Under the pieces are notes generated by a model. That model saw only the letters and a program-made list of their open reading frames with translations. It was not told the origin of the DNA and did no database searches. A DNA stretch of 64,000 bases from Dactylonectria macrodidyma (Eukaryota; Ascomycota; Sordariomycetes; Hypocreales; Nectriaceae), in contig JAGMUV010000046.1 in NCBI GenBank assembly GCA_020744425.1, positions 62,001 to 126,000 of the forward strand. Direction: 5' to 3'. Made by a program: the position numbers and the translations under genes. Position 1 is the stretch's first letter. The number at the start of each line of letters is the position of its first letter. This document shows positions 44,424-56,445 of this stretch, piece after piece.

Positions 44424-46260
44424 CTACCGCTTTGCCCCTGCTGATCGGGAGTCCGCATCAATCTGTAGGCGTGGATTCAGGATGTGATACATGCCCGTAG
44501 AAGAGGTGTTCTTCGATTTCTCGGACCCCCGGGCCCGCCGCATCTGAGCCCGAACCCCGAAGTCGAGGGGTTTCACAAACCAGTAGTTCTGGGTATGCCA
44601 ATCGTCCGTCTTTAATGAGTTGTCGAGTTTGAAGGTGAAGTCTCGGACAAGGAGAGGGATGAGTTTGCACATGTCGAGCATGGATATGTGGCGACCGACG
44701 CATGTCCGGGAGCCGATGCCGAACTGTGAAAAAGAACTTGTCAGTATTCCGCAGTCCCGTCCCTGATTGAGTTCAGGCTGGAGGAGTGTCTCGAGGTGTC
44801 CGGCACTCACAGGCATCCAGTAGCGGTTCATGAGCGCCACTCTGTTAGCATCGTCCACCAGCCATCTCTTCGGCGAGAAGACATCGGCGTCGTCTCCAAA
44901 AATGTTCTCATCGCGGCGGGTAACCTAGGTGTTGATACCGACGGTGGTCTACGATTTAATTAGCTGAAGCCCATGCTTGGTCATCAACAGTGGGATGACT
45001 TACTCCCTCGGGGAAGAAGCGCCCTGAAATCGTCGCACCGCCTTCAGGAACAACCCGCTCCAGTGGCAAGCCCGTGGCTGGATGCAGTCTCAAAGCCTCC
45101 TTGATGACTGCTTGCAGATATGGCATCTGCTGGCTCTCCTTGAAAGTCGGGTTTTCCGACAGTTAGCCTCTGCTCGTGAAGGCGTCCACCTCCTCCCGCA
45201 ATTCCTTCATGCAGGAAGGGTTCTTGAGCAAGTAGTATAGGACGGCAGACAGACTGATGGCCGTGGTGTCGGAGCCGGCCACCATGTTGGACACGCAACC
45301 ACTCAGGACATGGTAGGCCGTAAAGTTGTCAGGATCCGCCGCGTGCTTGGCCAGGAACTTTGTGAGGAAATCCTGCGTCGCTACGTCGCCCTCGGAAACC
45401 GCCGCCAACCTCGGTTTGACCTGGGCCTCACGAACCCTCTCGTACGTGAAAGTGATGACATAGCCTCTTCCCGCGCCCTTGCTGCCGGCCAAGTAGTTCT
45501 TTATGGGGAACAGGAATCGATGAAGGCCGGGGAAGATGCCGGTAACGGTGGCATACCCGAGGTGGTCTTCCAAAGCGCCTATGACGTTGCCGATGTCTTC
45601 CCCCTGGTCGAGGAAGCCGAGCCGCTTAGCGTACGTGATCATACCGATGACATCAAACGCGTAGCATTGAAACCAATGCCTAATATACAGAGATATCTCG
45701 GCTGATGACATCTCGGAGAGCCGGCGAACGAATAGGTTGGCGCACTCGTCCACGAAGGATTCATAGTGTACCAGAGCCGTCATGGAGTAGGTCGCCTGAT
45801 ATTGCTTTCGATTTTGGGCGTGTCTTCGCAGAGATTGGTCGGCGAAAAGAGACCATTGGCCTGGGCTTGACCAGGTAGAGTACCAAGAGAACTTTGGGAA
45901 AGGATTTCCGAGCCCGTAGATCAACTTGACAGCCTCCAGGTCATTGATACTGTACCGGTTTGGCCCATAGCGGATGATCTTTCCTGTGTTCATGGTGCAG
46001 ATTAGCCGTCTGGCACCAATCTGGCAGGCTATGCGAGCAATAGTCGCCACGAGGCTCATACCGTGTTTCTTGTGCAACTCCAGGTTCACCTCTTGGAAAG
46101 AACCTTGCCACACTTTCCACGCATACCAGGCAGAGCTAAGCCGGGTGAGGAACGGTCCAGGCACTGTTCGGAGGGGAGACCAAAATTGTCTGGCGAGGAG
46201 GGCAAATAAGTTCGCCAGTAGAAGGCCGGCAGCGACCGCTATCAAGACGTGGGTGTTCAT
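44424..46260 (-). pseudogene. Cytochrome P450 monooxygenase with two in-frame stop codons
   Basis: Four exons (complement of 46062-46260, 45004-45983, 44811-44948 and 44424-44723) would give about 538 aa, normal for a fungal P450. An N-terminal membrane anchor (IAVAAGLLLANLFALL), oxygen-binding helix I (MVAGSDTTAISLS), the KEALRLHP ExxR helix and the heme loop (PFGIGSRTCVGRH, completed by splicing) are all present. Two stops break it: TAA at 45163-45165 between TSRG and LSEN, and TAG at 44925-44927 where tryptophan is expected (INT-stop-VTRRDENIFG). No intron explains either. It appears recently inactivated. The donor sites are all good GT..AG. Confidence 0.8.
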
Positions 46261-47684
46261 CGCTGAATTGATGAACACTCCAACGCTCACATCAATAGAA
46301 ACTGTTAGAAAGGAGTGCTGGCGGAATGAAATGGTGCTTGTATTTGGCGGGTTCGGAATTCAAGTAGGGCTCCCAAAGCTGGCTTCTTTGACAAGCCGTG
46401 TACTCCTGCCGAACTTGACATTCCCCCCATCCCGAATCATCTCCGGGATGGGTCATCAATGCGGGGGGTCGAGGCCTGGAGAGAATCTGACCTTCGTGCG
46501 GGGCTATTGAGGTTCAATGGCGCACGGAGTTTCCTGGAGTCCGATATTTCCGTGCAAAGCGGGATACTCCCCCCAGACAATTTGCCGCGAAAATTGCCGG
46601 GTTGATGAAGTACTGGTGATATGCGGCTCACAGGTAGCAAGCCTCAGGTTGCCAAGACCAAGTGTCGCCAACGCCCTCACCCCTGAGTGATGCAGGTTTG
46701 TGCGATCCTCTCTCTTAACACCGAAGCTCCAGACATTCAACCATTGCGAGGAGGATCTCTGACCCTTGTGGAATGAAGCTCTGATGATGTGCCGCGTCAC
46801 TTAGTCATGACAATCAAGTTAAATATAACTGGACATGGCTTGGGAGCGGCCGAAGCAAGGAGCAGATAGCACCAGTGATGGACTGTAGTGGATCTAAATT
46901 AATCCTCCGACCACTACCATCATACTCCGTCTACAATTCTGTAATGGTCCTCCTTAGACTTGTTCCCCTTCGCTCCCAGGCGCGGTCTCCTGGTATTGTG
47001 CGTCTCTAAATTCCCTGGGTGAAAGCCGGGGTACATTAAGCATCATCCGTCTCATGTTATAATAGTTGAAGAGGACTTGTTTAGTTAAACAAATGGAGCA
47101 TCTTAGGTATATCACGGTTTCTTCTGCGTAGCATTTTCCGTGTCTCTGAAGAGGTCTAGCAGGGACTGCTCCTGCTCGATGGCTTGCCATCTCATCTCTC
47201 CGGCTCTGTTTGCCTCTCCTGGAGCGTCTCGAACTTTGTCACGTTGGGATGAGGTAGGCCCTGTCCCCGGAGATTGGAATGGGTCGGAACTGGCCGCTCA
47301 AATTTGAAGATTTGGTGGACTAAACAGCGGCATACACTAGCAAGCAATGTGCCCGTGTCGCCTTCCTGTTGTATACAGCCGAAATTCGGAAGAGCGAAGA
47401 GTGGAAGGTGGCTGTTCTTCGCAGTGGCAGAGTTGTTCTACTCCATCCGTTTAAAGAATTAGCATGGATGAATACTACTACACTAATACCATGGGTGCGA
47501 CGGCGATGATTATTGCAGTGATGAAAGAGGAACCGTAGTAGATATGATATTATCATCCTCTGCGTCTATGGAGATACCGAACTACGGGTCCCTAACTCCT
47601 CACATCCAGTCTTCTCTTTCCCATCCCGTTTCAGGCCTCTTGTACCTAAGCAAGCCGACACACCTGTCAGTTGTCTCACTTGGC
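46261..47684. other. Intergenic region, no gene seen
   Basis: About 1.4 kb upstream of the P450. The short frames on both strands show no domain. Confidence 0.45.
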
Positions 47685-49584
47685 CTACGCCGAGGGAATG
47701 ATTGGAAGGACAACGTAATTCTGGTAGCTCGGGGCAAAATGAATGTGGTTCCAGCCACCGAACCTTTCTGGAGACCTAAGTCTCTCATTAGCACATCGTG
47801 GCAGGCTGAAGGCGCAGGGCTGGAGAAGACGCGACTCACCTTTCTTCGCCATCGTGGACAAAGATGCCGACACCCTGGGTATCGCCACCGCTGACCTCGA
47901 AAAGAATCCTCTCCCCCGGTTGCAGAATAACATTGGTGGGCCAGATCTCGATGTCGAGGCCGTACACCTCGCCGGGGATCACGGGCAGCACGTCCGTGGA
48001 GAAGTAGTCCCGGTGTGGGAGCCATTCGCGGTGGCGGGGGTGATCAGGGTTTGTCTTTCGGAGACTGACGCGCTGCCAACCTTTACACAGCGGCACCGGG
48101 TCACCGATCGTTCCAGTGTAGTGGATCTCGTTGCCATTGGCCCCGATGTGCCGCAGCGTCAGGAAGAGATCGATATCGCTTGGCGCCGTGGGGGACTCGA
48201 GCTTCGAGGTTGCCGACACGTTAAGGTGAGCCACAATGTGTCCGGTGATTTCGGTGGCAGTGCTGAAGGCGGGGGAGTAAAACTTCAGCGACTCGGGGGA
48301 CTCGGGCGTGGTCAAGGCGGAGTAGGAGAGCCGGGCAACGGCATCTGAGGGCTCCGAGACCAGCGTATCACCTGGAGCGAGATAAAAGTGTGTGTATCGG
48401 GTGCGGGCCAGCGGCCACTCCTTTTCGTCGCGCCTCGAAAATGCGACCTTCTCGACCGCAGGGTTGTTATAGCCAGGATTGCCCTGACGTATAGTCAGGT
48501 TCACCGGTGGCTGTTTGCCCGTGGTCCATCCGGCATAATCGTCATCCTTCAAAAAGGCGCTGAGGAAGCTCTTCTGCAGGTCTACCTCCTCGTCATCGTA
48601 GAAGGGAAGGTCATGGCGACCAACATTCATACGTAAGAACTTGTACTTAGACCCCGCGTACAGATAACCAAGGATGTTACCGCGCATGTGGACGACGATG
48701 TTGCCCCAGTTTCCGACGGATAGCAGCGGAACCTCGATGTCTTCGATGTTATACTCCCGTGAAGCGTAATACTCCTCATCGCGGAAGAAGTGGGCAGCGT
48801 TATCGATGGCTTGGTCACGCCGATTCTCAACTAACTCCGCCTCCGATAGATTGCCTTCGATGGTATCCGGGCCCCAGTTGCGAGCCGCCTTGCCTGGCAG
48901 GCCGTACTGGTTGCTTTTGCACTGGCGGTCGAACCAGAACTTGAGGAACCGCGCAGCAACGATCCCGCCGTGCCGGCACCGGTCGCGGTAGTAATCCGCC
49001 ATGCCCTCGTAGGGTATTATGCAAGCCAAGCCTTTGGGCCGTCTCGCGGCAACGCGCCACTGGGTACCAGCAAAATAGCTAATGCCAAGAAGACCGACCT
49101 TGCCGTTAGACCATGGCTGCTCGGCTGCCCACTCGATGACTTCGTGGAAAGCGTCTGTAGTATGCTTTGACATGGTATCGATGACCCCGGGCGACTGCCC
49201 GCACCCGATCTCGTCACAGCGCACGATAGCATAACCTTCTTGAGTCCAGAACGCTGGGTCCGGCGTCTCGAAAGATGAGTGCTCGGATTTGTGCTTTGGG
49301 TTGATCTCGTCAAACGAGTGCTTGAGGAAGCTAGGCAATCTGATGTTAGATGGTGATCGGGGGGATGGGCCTGTTGGAGATACGTACTCCTTGTATGGGG
49401 TGTCCTTGCCGTATGGCCCGTATGTCAAAATGACAGGGGCTGTAGACCCACCCTTCGGACGGTACACGTTGGCGCGAACAACGCCTTTGTTGTTGCTCTT
49501 CAGTTGGATGGAGACATTCTGTTCGAAGACGTACGGGAATTCGTCTTCCACGACCGTGTGAATGTCATTGATAGTTGTCGGCAT
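47685..49584 (-). CDS. CocE/NonD-type S15-family hydrolase (X-Pro dipeptidyl-peptidase-like)
   Basis: Three exons (complement of 49388-49584, 47840-49330 and 47685-47775) give 592 aa. The last exon is short and recovered from its splice (HDGEER joined to SPERFGGW). The alpha/beta-hydrolase core has the nucleophile Ser in LLGISYFAG, the catalytic His in GRHDLPFYD, and a helical cap before it. A jelly-roll C-terminal domain (GDTLVSEP to VLPIIPSA) follows, matching the PF02129/PF08530 pair. Such enzymes hydrolyse esters or amides of bulky compounds such as cocaine or acyl conjugates. No signal peptide. It is next to a pathway-type regulator. Metabolite deacylation is an inference. Confidence 0.85.
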
Positions 49585-49913
49585 CGTGATGTGGGTCCGG
49601 GGTTCTCACGTTCTAGTACAATACAGTCTGTGTAAGCTGCGTGTTCAGTCTGCATTTACATACACATGGTCGTGGCCGGCTTCCGGAGGGTGGGTTCGGG
49701 AAGTGGAGATAGCAGCCGGCGGCATCCCCCAAATACGGCAGAATGTGCCCTTCAAATGCTCCTAGCATCTGAAGACATGCCTCTGCCGCTCGGACATAGC
49801 TGTGTGCCGGTTATGCCTAAGTCAGGTCAGATACTGGGATTTCTCTCACCGCTTCCGGGCCAAGGTCCCTGTCTGGGTACATTCCACCAAGGCCGAAGGT
49901 GTACCCGGGCGAC
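49585..49913. other. Intergenic region
   Basis: About 330 bp between the regulator's 3' end and the start of the hydrolase gene. Holds the hydrolase promoter. Confidence 0.5.
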
Positions 49914-52560
49914 CTAGGACTCCAAATACCGTCCCGCGGCTCTGCCGAGATCACCCAGCAGGTTATACAACTTAGCCGACCCGGCAGGCATTACGTCACA
50001 TCCCGGGTTTGATTTGAGAATCTTCCCCACGGTATCTACTGTCGACACCGGGTCTGAGAGGATGATCGGCTTGTCCCGGTTGCCCGGGATGACCAGCCTT
50101 GTAGGAGGCAGAAGTGTCTCGTACTCTGCCGTTTTACCCGATTCAATGACAACTGCTGACATCTCAGTGTCCCCGGGCAAGGTGAGCTGGCCGGGGGAAC
50201 GGGGCCGGCTGCGAACCAACAGTCCGTAGCACCAAAGCACAACGGCTGTATGGAACAATGAAAAGGCGAAGACATCGCACAGCAACCCGGGAGGGAATTT
50301 CGCGGCAGCCTGCAGGACGCGCCCGGCGTGCCAGAGAGCCTTGGCGCAGCCGGTACTGTCCAGCCATCTCCGTGCATATTGAGTCGGCGATGACCACGAG
50401 TCGTTTCCGTCGAGAAGACGCCTCGTTGACAACTGCAGAGTTTCTGGACAGACGTAGATGTGCATGAGAACGATCTCTCTGAGAGTTCCCACCTCGAGAG
50501 GCTCGTCTCGGCCTTCGCTGGTGGTGCGGGTTTGTAGTAGCGACAATAGCTCGGCGCGGCGCGCGTTGAGAATTATTGGACTCCAGGTGCTGGTCGCACA
50601 ACCATGAGTATCGAGCTGGTGGAATTCCTGCGCGAGGATCCAGAGGCCGCCAACAGTAGCGAGTCCGGTAAAGGTTGGATCGATCACGGCGTTATCTTGC
50701 TGCAACATGAGAGATCGGTCCAGCATCAAGTCCCGGAGACTTGGGTTGTGTTGCGGCCTAGCGAGCTGCCGTAGGGCGAGCACCTGCTCCTTCCATTCTG
50801 CAAATGTTTGCGCGGCCCAGAGCCGCTGGGCTGCCGGAAAGGGTGTCTCAATGTCAAGGAAAGAGTAAAGGCCTCGTTTGCCGTGGGCGAGTGATACCTG
50901 GGTGTCCATGATGTACGCCGCGTAGATGAGGCGTCTGCGTGATTGGCATTGAGCCCAGGAGCGCCATGTCCCCTCCGTGAGCTCGCGTTCAGGGTCGTCC
51001 AGAAACAAATCATCGTCCTGGGTGCTGATGGGGCCGAGCATATGGGCCCCGTTGCAAATGAGTACCGAAAGGCATTTTGAGCAAGCCTCGGCCAAGACAC
51101 ATTTCCGGCCGATGCCGCTGAAGTATCCCATGTACGACTGGATGAGGAACGCTTGGCCCAGGCCGATGTCGCGGAAATTCCCGTTGTTTTCTTCCCACTG
51201 CAATTTTGTATGCGTCAGTCGGCGTCCAACCAGGTTAAAGTGATGCAAGGAAAGTGCTCACCCGTTGGAAAGACGACAGGCGAACAACCTCTTGCAAGGC
51301 GTGACCAAACTTGTGGGCCTCGGGATATTCTGTTCTCAAGGACCCCATGGCAATCATGGCACCCAGCAGCTCCGGTTCTTGCTTGTCCAACTGTAAGGTT
51401 GGGATGTGAAGCACGTCATCAACGTACGTATTTCTCGGCTTGAGGATGTAGCGGTTGATCAAGTTGGTCAGGGTTTCGGCAGAGGGGAAACCATTCATGA
51501 TGTGTGCCATGTTGGCAGGCGACGTTACCCTGAGGATCATGTGAAGGATCCGACCTCGGGGGGCTCCGGCCAAAGTCTGTTTGAGCAACGCCCGCTGATG
51601 GGATGGCCTGACGCTGCTGCTCTCCTGAAACTTAAGTTCATGTCCAATGGCCAGGTTTCGGCTCTCCGCCTGGTCACTGTCCGAGTTCTTGGGTTCCCAA
51701 GACCTCACATCAGACAGGGTTTTGTACACATCGGGACCTGGCCTAGCCGTGCCGTCGGAACCAGCTGAGCTTGCTATTGTTCCTGGCGGGCTGTCGGGAG
51801 TCCCATCTGGTGTAGGAGTGGTGTAGTGGATGTCCATGTCCATGGGGTCAAACTCCATCTGCTCCAATGCCGAGAAATCGACCGTGCCCATGCCCCAGTC
51901 AAGACTGAAAGAAAGTGCGCCGTCGTCTTGGGGTAGCAGACCGGCGGAACCCTGCAGCCCCTCACCGTACGTGCTGGGCATGATTGTCACAGTGGTAGGG
52001 CTGGGCTGTGCGGCGTCAGAGTGGGAAGCCGCGGGAAAGGGGTTGAACGTCAGCAGGAATGGATCGTTTGGTTCATCTGACGACTCGGTATCTTCAGTGA
52101 TCTGGCCGGCAGCTGCGGCTGCGGGTAACGTAGTGCCAGGCTCATTCGTCGTCCCGAGGTCCTGACCACTATTGTCGTCTTCGTACTCGCAGACAATGCC
52201 CTTGGCTACACACCTCAAACAAGGCTTCGACTCGGAGCATTTCGACTTCTTTGACGCGCAAAGCTTGCAGGCATGGGTCACCCGGATGCCGGTGCGACTG
52301 GACGATGGGTGGCCGCCCAGGTGTACCAGCTCGTGACGTTTGAGGAGGTCCTGTCGTCCAAAAGACTTGTCGCACGTGGCGCAAGTGTACGGTCGCGCCT
52401 TGGTATGTTTGCGAATATGTCGGACCAGATGCTCAGGGCGGTTGTAGCTCTGGTGACACTGGGAGCATTCAAAGTAATTTGTCTGTTCATTCGGTTGCTC
52501 TTGGCGGCGACTCACCGCTGAGGCTTGACTGGCTCGGTGGCGCTGGGGTGTAGAGCTCAT
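49914..52560 (-). CDS. Transcription factor with C2H2 fingers plus Zn2Cys6 cluster and fungal-specific domain
   Basis: Two exons (complement of 51262-52560 and 49914-51197) give 860 aa. Residues 30-80 hold two C2H2 fingers (FECSQCHQSYNRPEHLVRHIRKH and YTCATCDKSFGRQDLLKRH). They are followed at once by a Zn2Cys6 cluster with exact spacing C-x2-C-x6-C-x5-C-x2-C-x6-C (CKLCASKKSKC...CEYE). A Ser/Pro/Asp-rich linker leads to a fungal-specific regulatory domain (FLIQSYMGYFSGIG, then LICNGAHMLG). Combined finger types occur in a minority of fungal regulators. The gene lies inside the metabolic cluster, so it may be the pathway regulator. The intron carries a CTGAC branch. Confidence 0.88.
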
Positions 52561-53332
52561 GGTAGAGGAAAGGAGAGCTTAGCCAGGTCGTGCATGAAAC
52601 GGGGATGGATGTGGTCGTTCGACATGGAAGGGGGTTGATCAGTGCACTGACGAGACGGGCCAGCTGCTTCTTCAAGTGTGTCGTAACGTTAGCACACAGC
52701 AGCATTTGCCATCAAATCAAAGGCAGGGGGCCATTCTATAAGTGCGGGGAAACCGATGTCGCCCCCTAGATAGATCCTGCATCCCTCCCCCATGTGGAGA
52801 ACGGCAACCAATACCGGATGTCGAATTACATTGTACTTGGCGGACATGTGGTACGTACCCTGTCTTTCAACGTCAAGGGGGATCTGGTAAGCCGCCAAAT
52901 TGCCCCTGGTCTCTTGATTGAATGATCATGATCTTGTGTTCGTTCTCCGCGTCTGTCCTAGCTAGTCCGATTTACTCCACCCCTGCACCGCCCCAGCAGC
53001 AGAATCTCGCTCTCTCCGACAGTCCTGGTTTTTATCGCCGTTTTAACCAAACGGTCGGGTCAGTCTAACAAAAAGTACCAAATCATTCATCCAACAGTAG
53101 ATGGGAAGGATGCTCAGAGGATGGCAAAAGAGGGATTGCGACCTGATTGCGTTGCGTGCGTACTGAGCCGCATGCAATGAAGTACTGGCAATATTCATAT
53201 CTGCTAACTACAACCATTTTCTGCCCAACCTCCAAAACGATCAGGAATGCAGAGGATACGTCCCGTCGCATCCAACACGATGTAGCCCGCTAGTTGCTGC
53301 TAGTTCTAGTGCAGTGTAATTCGCAGGGGCGA
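52561..53332. other. Intergenic region
   Basis: About 770 bp between two same-strand genes. No recognisable coding sequence. Confidence 0.5.
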
Positions 53333-55021
53333 CTACCCGAACATGCCGTATGCCTTGTAAGCCGCCACCGAAACAGCCCCTAGAGTCAGGGCCACTGACG
53401 GCAACAGATACACCAAGGCACCGACTCCAACGGCGACGTCAAAGAAGCCCATTGCACCGCCTTCTGGTTGCCTGGTCGGCTTCAACGGACCGCTGGCTTC
53501 CTCGAGCAGCCGTGATGCAGAACCCTCCTCCTCCTCCTTACCCGAGCTTGAAACGAACTGCGGACTAGGAATCTCGAACATTGCTCTGGAGTATCTCGTG
53601 CGGCACGAGACCGCACATCCCCAGGGCGCAGCTGGCCCGACTGTGATGGTCCGTCAGTCTCCCTTCACATTCCCACAAGACGGGCGAGTTGACACACTTA
53701 CCGAGGTAGCTTAGCGGGATGTGGTTGACAATCGTGACATCTGTGCTGATGAACTGCGACAGATATCTTGCCTCGTTCAGCTTGGCGAACAGGTAAAGCG
53801 TGTTCAGCTGTACACCCTGATCTTCCAGGCGGTCAATCGCGTCATCGAGGCTGGTGATGGTGCTCAGTGCTATCACGCCAGGTGCTGTCTTCTTGTCCCG
53901 AATCTTCCTGTACGGTAGTCAAGAAGGTTAGCATCGTGAACACTGCACGACCCCCACGGTTGCAGCGTATGTGGCGGTTGACGCACCTGTCGGCTCCAAT
54001 CTTGACCACAGACACACCCGCCACCTCATAGAGAGTCTGGCCACGGCCCCCATCGTTCGAGGAGCCGTTGGGCTCCCCGCCCAGCCTTGCCTTCTCTTGA
54101 TGTGGCGACTTCTTATGCCCGGCGCTGTTGTCGACAACGCCTTGCTTTCCTCCCGACTGTCTTGCAAGCTCTTCGGCCAACCTCGCGGCGAGGTCATCCG
54201 CCACGAAGTCGTTGACAAGAACTAGATCGATGGCCTGCGTGCTTCTGCCAGCGAAGAGCAGACGTGATTGGGCGAGACCCCGGGCCGCAGCTCCAATATC
54301 GGCAGTGCGGTCGACGACAGCCACGGCCATTGGATGGGGTGAGCTGGTCAAGGCTTTGAACCTTCTGTTGCCGGGAGCATCCTTCAGCTCTCCGGTCTGG
54401 TCGACGACAAGGCACTGCGCAAGAATCGATGCGTCTGGCGTGGTGGTAGTGATACCCACAGCCTCTGGGTCGTATACCTGTGCCAGATACTTGCGGAGGA
54501 GGGCAGGAGACGTCTGAAGGCTATTCTCGAGCTTATGGAGACAGTTATGGTCAGCTGTGCGATTGCTTTTTTGAAAGAAACGAGGCCGTTCCGAGTCAGA
54601 TGCTTACCTTGATTAAACAACAGCTCCCAGCTGCTGTGGCAGCCGACAGCGCTGACAGAACACTGTAGAAAAGGTTGAAGTCGCAGCTAGAAATGTACAC
54701 AAGAGGTGCGCGTATCCTTCTGTCCTCATTGTCTTTGCCCCATTTGACACGATACTCAGACTTCAACTCCTTCTTGAGGTTCAAAGAATCATAGTGGGTC
54801 GTGATTTCCAGCAGTGTTACGGCAAGCACACGCTGCGCCTCGGACTGGGAGATTGCATCGTCCGTCGACAAGGCTTGTGTGACCTCTCCCACGTTCTTTG
54901 TCAGAAGGGTATGAAAGGAGAGAAGCTGCTTCTTTCGGTGCCAGAGGTCTCTCAGTCGGTTTTCGGTGGCGGTGGCTTTCACTTGGGCGAATACAGCGCC
55001 GGTAGAGTTTGGGGACGCCAT
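53333..55021 (-). CDS. Aldehyde-dehydrogenase-like protein, catalytic Cys replaced, C-terminal membrane segment
   Basis: Four exons (complement of 54608-55021, 53987-54531, 53702-53907 and 53333-53640) give 490 aa. The ALDH fold is recognisable: LWHRKKQLLSFHTLLTKN at the start, NHIPLSYLVGPAAPWG, and RYSRAMFEIPSP near the end. At the active-cysteine position (around residues 231-238) the sequence reads LLFAGRSTQA where classical ALDHs have GQxC, so cysteine-based catalysis seems absent. A 50-residue C-terminal tail ends in a hydrophobic segment (VGVGALVYLLPSVALTLGAV) that could be a membrane anchor. It may bind a substrate without oxidation or have another role. A similar subfamily may exist in other fungi (from memory). 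Confidence 0.75.
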
Positions 55022-55438
55022 GGTGCTACTGATGAGACTCGGTCTGCAGAAACTGAGGAAACCGACCCGGTTTGTACGTGTGAAGATGGTTCAAGTGATC
55101 AGATAATGTATCTGCGATCATGTGGTTGTGGCTGGAATCTCTTCCGGACTCTGCTGCCGACTTGCTGTCCATCATCCGTGCCCCCCACCAGGGTGTACCC
55201 CAACCTGGGGAAAGCCGAAGCATGCGAAGGAAGCTGACGCTGGCCGGCTGCACCGACTAGTCTCCTCCACCTTTCCGACCGTCGACCCCTTGGTGGCCAT
55301 GATAGCAACCTTCACAAGGCGCACATATCTCCCGCCTGTGAGAGTCCAAGAACTAAGCAATCATTAGCCCATCCCCATCTCTCTTCTTCTCAATACCAAC
55401 AACCAGCAACCACCCCCTCTTCTCTTCCACTTCTCGCC

Positions 55439-55899
55439 ATGTCAGCCACCGCCACTACGGCGCCCGGGAGCCTGGCGGGAGAGGTGACGCGCCAGCGTTG
55501 GGCGCGCAGCAACCCTGCAGTAGAAGAAAACAATGCGATTGAGGAATCCGTCAGTGAATTCATGACTCCCAACAATGGTGTCACTGGCTTGGAGCCCGAC
55601 ACAAACCCCCCTGACTGGCCCACCAACCACCGCCGTGTCCCCGCGCATCGCCCCCCGCATGTTCACGAGCATTGGACCGATATTGCTGGTCCTGCGCCTC
55701 TTCGAGTCTTCCTTTGGACAATGTTTAATGGTTGTGAGATGTTGAGGGTACGTCGCGATTCAATTCTCCCTTTCTGGTATTTGGGCCGGCTCTGGCGTCG
55801 CTTGAGCTAACATCTCGGAAGTGGGTGTATCAATATCCTACGCTCTTTGGATTGCACAACCGGGGATACTTCATGTATAAGATTGCTGGCGAGTGGTGA
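55439..55899 (+). CDS. Small uncharacterised protein, 128 aa
   Basis: Two exons (55439-55747 and 55822-55899) separated by a 74-bp intron give 128 aa. No signal peptide. The N-terminal half is Ser/Thr/Pro-rich and probably disordered; the C-terminal half has an aromatic, conserved-looking run (FLWTMFNGCEMLRWVY joined to QYPTLFGLHNRG), suggesting a short folded segment. I do not recognise a family. It starts 418 bp from the ALDH-like gene on the opposite strand, so the two may share a promoter. Small proteins of this kind occur in fungal biosynthetic clusters, but no function can be stated. Confidence 0.6.
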
Positions 55900-56445
55900 T
55901 GGGATGCAAACAGCAACTAGTTTTCTTTTTTTCTTCAATACGCAGGATTCGAGCATTCCTATTTGTTAAGGTATAAGTCACAGTACTTGAGGTACATCAG
56001 TTTTAACAGAGGATCCTTAAACTATCTATATGTAAGCATATAGCTTCTAGTTACATATAAGTATATGTCTTCTGTTTTTAAAGTTAAGCCAGCTTATATT
56101 TATATATAAATTCTAGCTATTATAAGTTTTAACTAAAAAAATTTTAAGGTTATAGTCCTTAGCAGCGCACACTCAGAGGGGGGCCAGAGTTGAACAGTTA
56201 AAAATAATAATAACTAATAGTGAATAATAGTGTAAGGGCTTAAAACCCAAGCCTAAGGGAAATCAAGGGACGGGAAAGTGGCCCCACTTTCCCGACCCTT
56301 TCTGATCCACTGCCGATGCTATGCCGATGTAAGAGGATTTACGGACGAGTTGCTGTTGAACGGGTGTGTCAAGAGACTCTAAAAAGGAGAAGCACCCGTT
56401 GCACTTCTAACACATGCTAAAGTATCTCACCTAACGATTTCGAGG
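55900..56445. other. Intergenic region with A/T-rich stretch
   Basis: 55970-56250 is TA-rich and probably a degraded repeat. No gene is seen. Confidence 0.4.

Noticed and set aside
45163..45165. Stop codon in the P450 explained by an unrecognised intron
   Set aside because: Sequence on both sides continues the P450 reading with no GT..AG pair in a suitable phase and no missing residues.
47836..48348. Long plus-strand frame opposite the CocE-type hydrolase
   Set aside because: Antisense shadow; the minus strand carries the conserved hydrolase.
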